DNA from: Candidatus Methylomirabilota bacterium
GTDB taxonomy: Bacteria; Methylomirabilota; Methylomirabilia; Methylomirabilales; JACPAU01
DNA: 6,423 bases
Direction of reading: 5' to 3'
Assembly: GCA_016180705.1 (NCBI GenBank)
Contig: JACPAU010000085.1
Span: forward strand, 1-6,423
Part shown: in pieces, positions 5,668 through 6,423 of the stretch
Layout of the letters: each line of letters begins with the position of its first letter
Position numbering within the stretch: position 1 is the stretch's first letter
The notes under the pieces: generated by a model
What the model was told of the DNA's origin: nothing
What the model saw: only the letters and a program-made list of their open reading frames with translations
The model's database searches: none
Made by a program: the position numbers and the translations under genes

Positions 5668-6423
5668 CTAGCTCCCCCGGCCGAAGAGACCCTTCGGCGC
5701 CACCACCAGCGTCAGGTAGAAGACCCCGAAGAGGGCGAGGCCCACGTAGCGGCTCCCGAGATAGACCGCCGTGAGGGACTGCAGCAGCCCCATGAAGAGG
5801 GCGGCCGGGATGACCCCCGGGACGAAGCCCATCCCGGCCAACACGACGACGAAGAAGGCGAGGGTCGTGTATCGGAGGCCCATCCCGGCGTGGATCGAGA
5901 AGAGGGCGCCGATCAGGACCCCGGCCATCCCCGTCAGGCCGGCGTAGACGGCGTAGACGAAGGCGCTGATGCGGCGCACGTCCACCCCGAGCAGGCCGGC
6001 CGTGACCCGGTCCTGGGCGGTCGCCCGGACCGCCCGGCCCGTCCTCGTCCAGTAGAGGAAGGCCATGAAGGCAACCGTCGTCAGGACGCCGAAGAGGAAC
6101 CCGGCGAACCGGAGGGAGGGGACCGTGATCCCGATCTGGATGTTCTGCCCCGAGAGCCACGTCCGGACGGACCGGAAGTTGAAGCCCCAGAAGTAGAGCG
6201 CGCTCCCCTTTGCGACTGTTGCCAGTCCGAAGGTGAAGAGGAGACCCATCAGGACCGGACGCGGGCGCTTCCCCGCCGTCACCCGCTGGATGAGGGGTTG
6301 AAGGAGGTACCCGCTGCCAAAGAAGAGGGCGAAGAAGAGGGGCAGGGCGGCCATGGGGTCGGCGCCGGTGAACTCCTGGAACCAGAAGGCGGTGTAGGCG
6401 CCCAGCATCACCCACTCCCCCAC
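5668..6423 (-). CDS. livH: Branched-chain amino acid-type ABC transporter permease LivH (N-terminus beyond window)
   Basis: This is the other inner-membrane channel subunit of the HAAT importer and the first gene of the unit visible here. The 251 residues seen begin in the middle of the family's N-terminal motif (GEWVMLGAYTAF, corresponding to the usual HGxxxMLGAY), so about 30-45 residues lie past the right edge; the GTG at 6423 is not the true start. The cytoplasmic coupling segment TRTGRAVRATAQDRVTAGLL (126-145) is followed by GVDVRRISAFVYAVYAGLTG (146-165) and the conserved FFVVVLAGMGFVPGVIPAAL (190-209). The C-terminus, LVVAPKGLFGR, is the standard LivH ending. It ends in TAG directly before the livM ATG. 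The binding protein of the system is not in the window and may lie further upstream on this strand. Confidence 0.94.
   Translation of the reverse strand: MGEWVMLGAYTAFWFQEFTGADPMAALPLFFALFFGSGYLLQPLIQRVTAGKRPRPVLMGLLFTFGLATVAKGSALYFWGFNFRSVRTWLSGQNIQIGITVPSLRFAGFLFGVLTTVAFMAFLYWTRTGRAVRATAQDRVTAGLLGVDVRRISAFVYAVYAGLTGMAGVLIGALFSIHAGMGLRYTTLAFFVVVLAGMGFVPGVIPAALFMGLLQSLTAVYLGSRYVGLALFGVFYLTLVVAPKGLFGRGS

Noticed and set aside
4712..6415. A 567-residue open frame on the - strand covering livM and livH
   Set aside because: It is in a different frame from the two permeases, has an Arg/Pro/Gly-rich composition and no membrane segments; it is a shadow frame.

Overview
This GC-rich window has tightly packed genes, several GTG starts and heavily G/C-biased third codon positions. 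It looks like a bacterial chromosome carrying many nutrient-uptake transporters, for example from an uncultured soil or subsurface lineage. The sequence alone does not identify the phylum. There are no RNA genes, insertion sequences, CRISPR arrays or phage genes.

The left part (1-2627, + strand) is the end of a carbohydrate-type (CUT1) ABC importer operon. It holds the C-terminal 262 residues of a family 1 extracellular solute-binding protein, then a MalF/UgpA-type permease and a MalG/UgpE-type permease. No ATPase for this system lies in the window. A perfect 11-bp inverted repeat (811-841) sits between the binding-protein gene and the first permease gene. A second hairpin that would compete with it lies just upstream. 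This arrangement suits differential expression of binding protein over permeases.

The middle part (about 2628-3318) holds no intact gene. On the - strand it carries a broken Ldh_2-family (malate/L-lactate/ureidoglycolate dehydrogenase type) oxidoreductase. An N-terminal piece and a C-terminal piece are fused out of frame, with roughly the central half missing. There is a second frameshift near the 3' end and an apparently lost start codon behind a near-perfect Shine-Dalgarno sequence.

The right part (3319-6423, - strand) is a branched-chain-amino-acid-type (HAAT) ABC importer in the order livH (partial, running off the window edge), livM, livG, livF. The genes abut or overlap (TAG|ATG, 11-bp and 4-bp overlaps), so they form one translationally coupled unit. 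The dehydrogenase remnant lies directly downstream of livF in the same orientation, so it was probably the last gene of this unit and a catabolic partner of the transporter before it decayed. The two transporter operons converge on this remnant.

I see no convincing novel system. The points most worth a second look are the decayed dehydrogenase, the paired hairpins between binding-protein and permease genes, and the uncertain start of the first permease.
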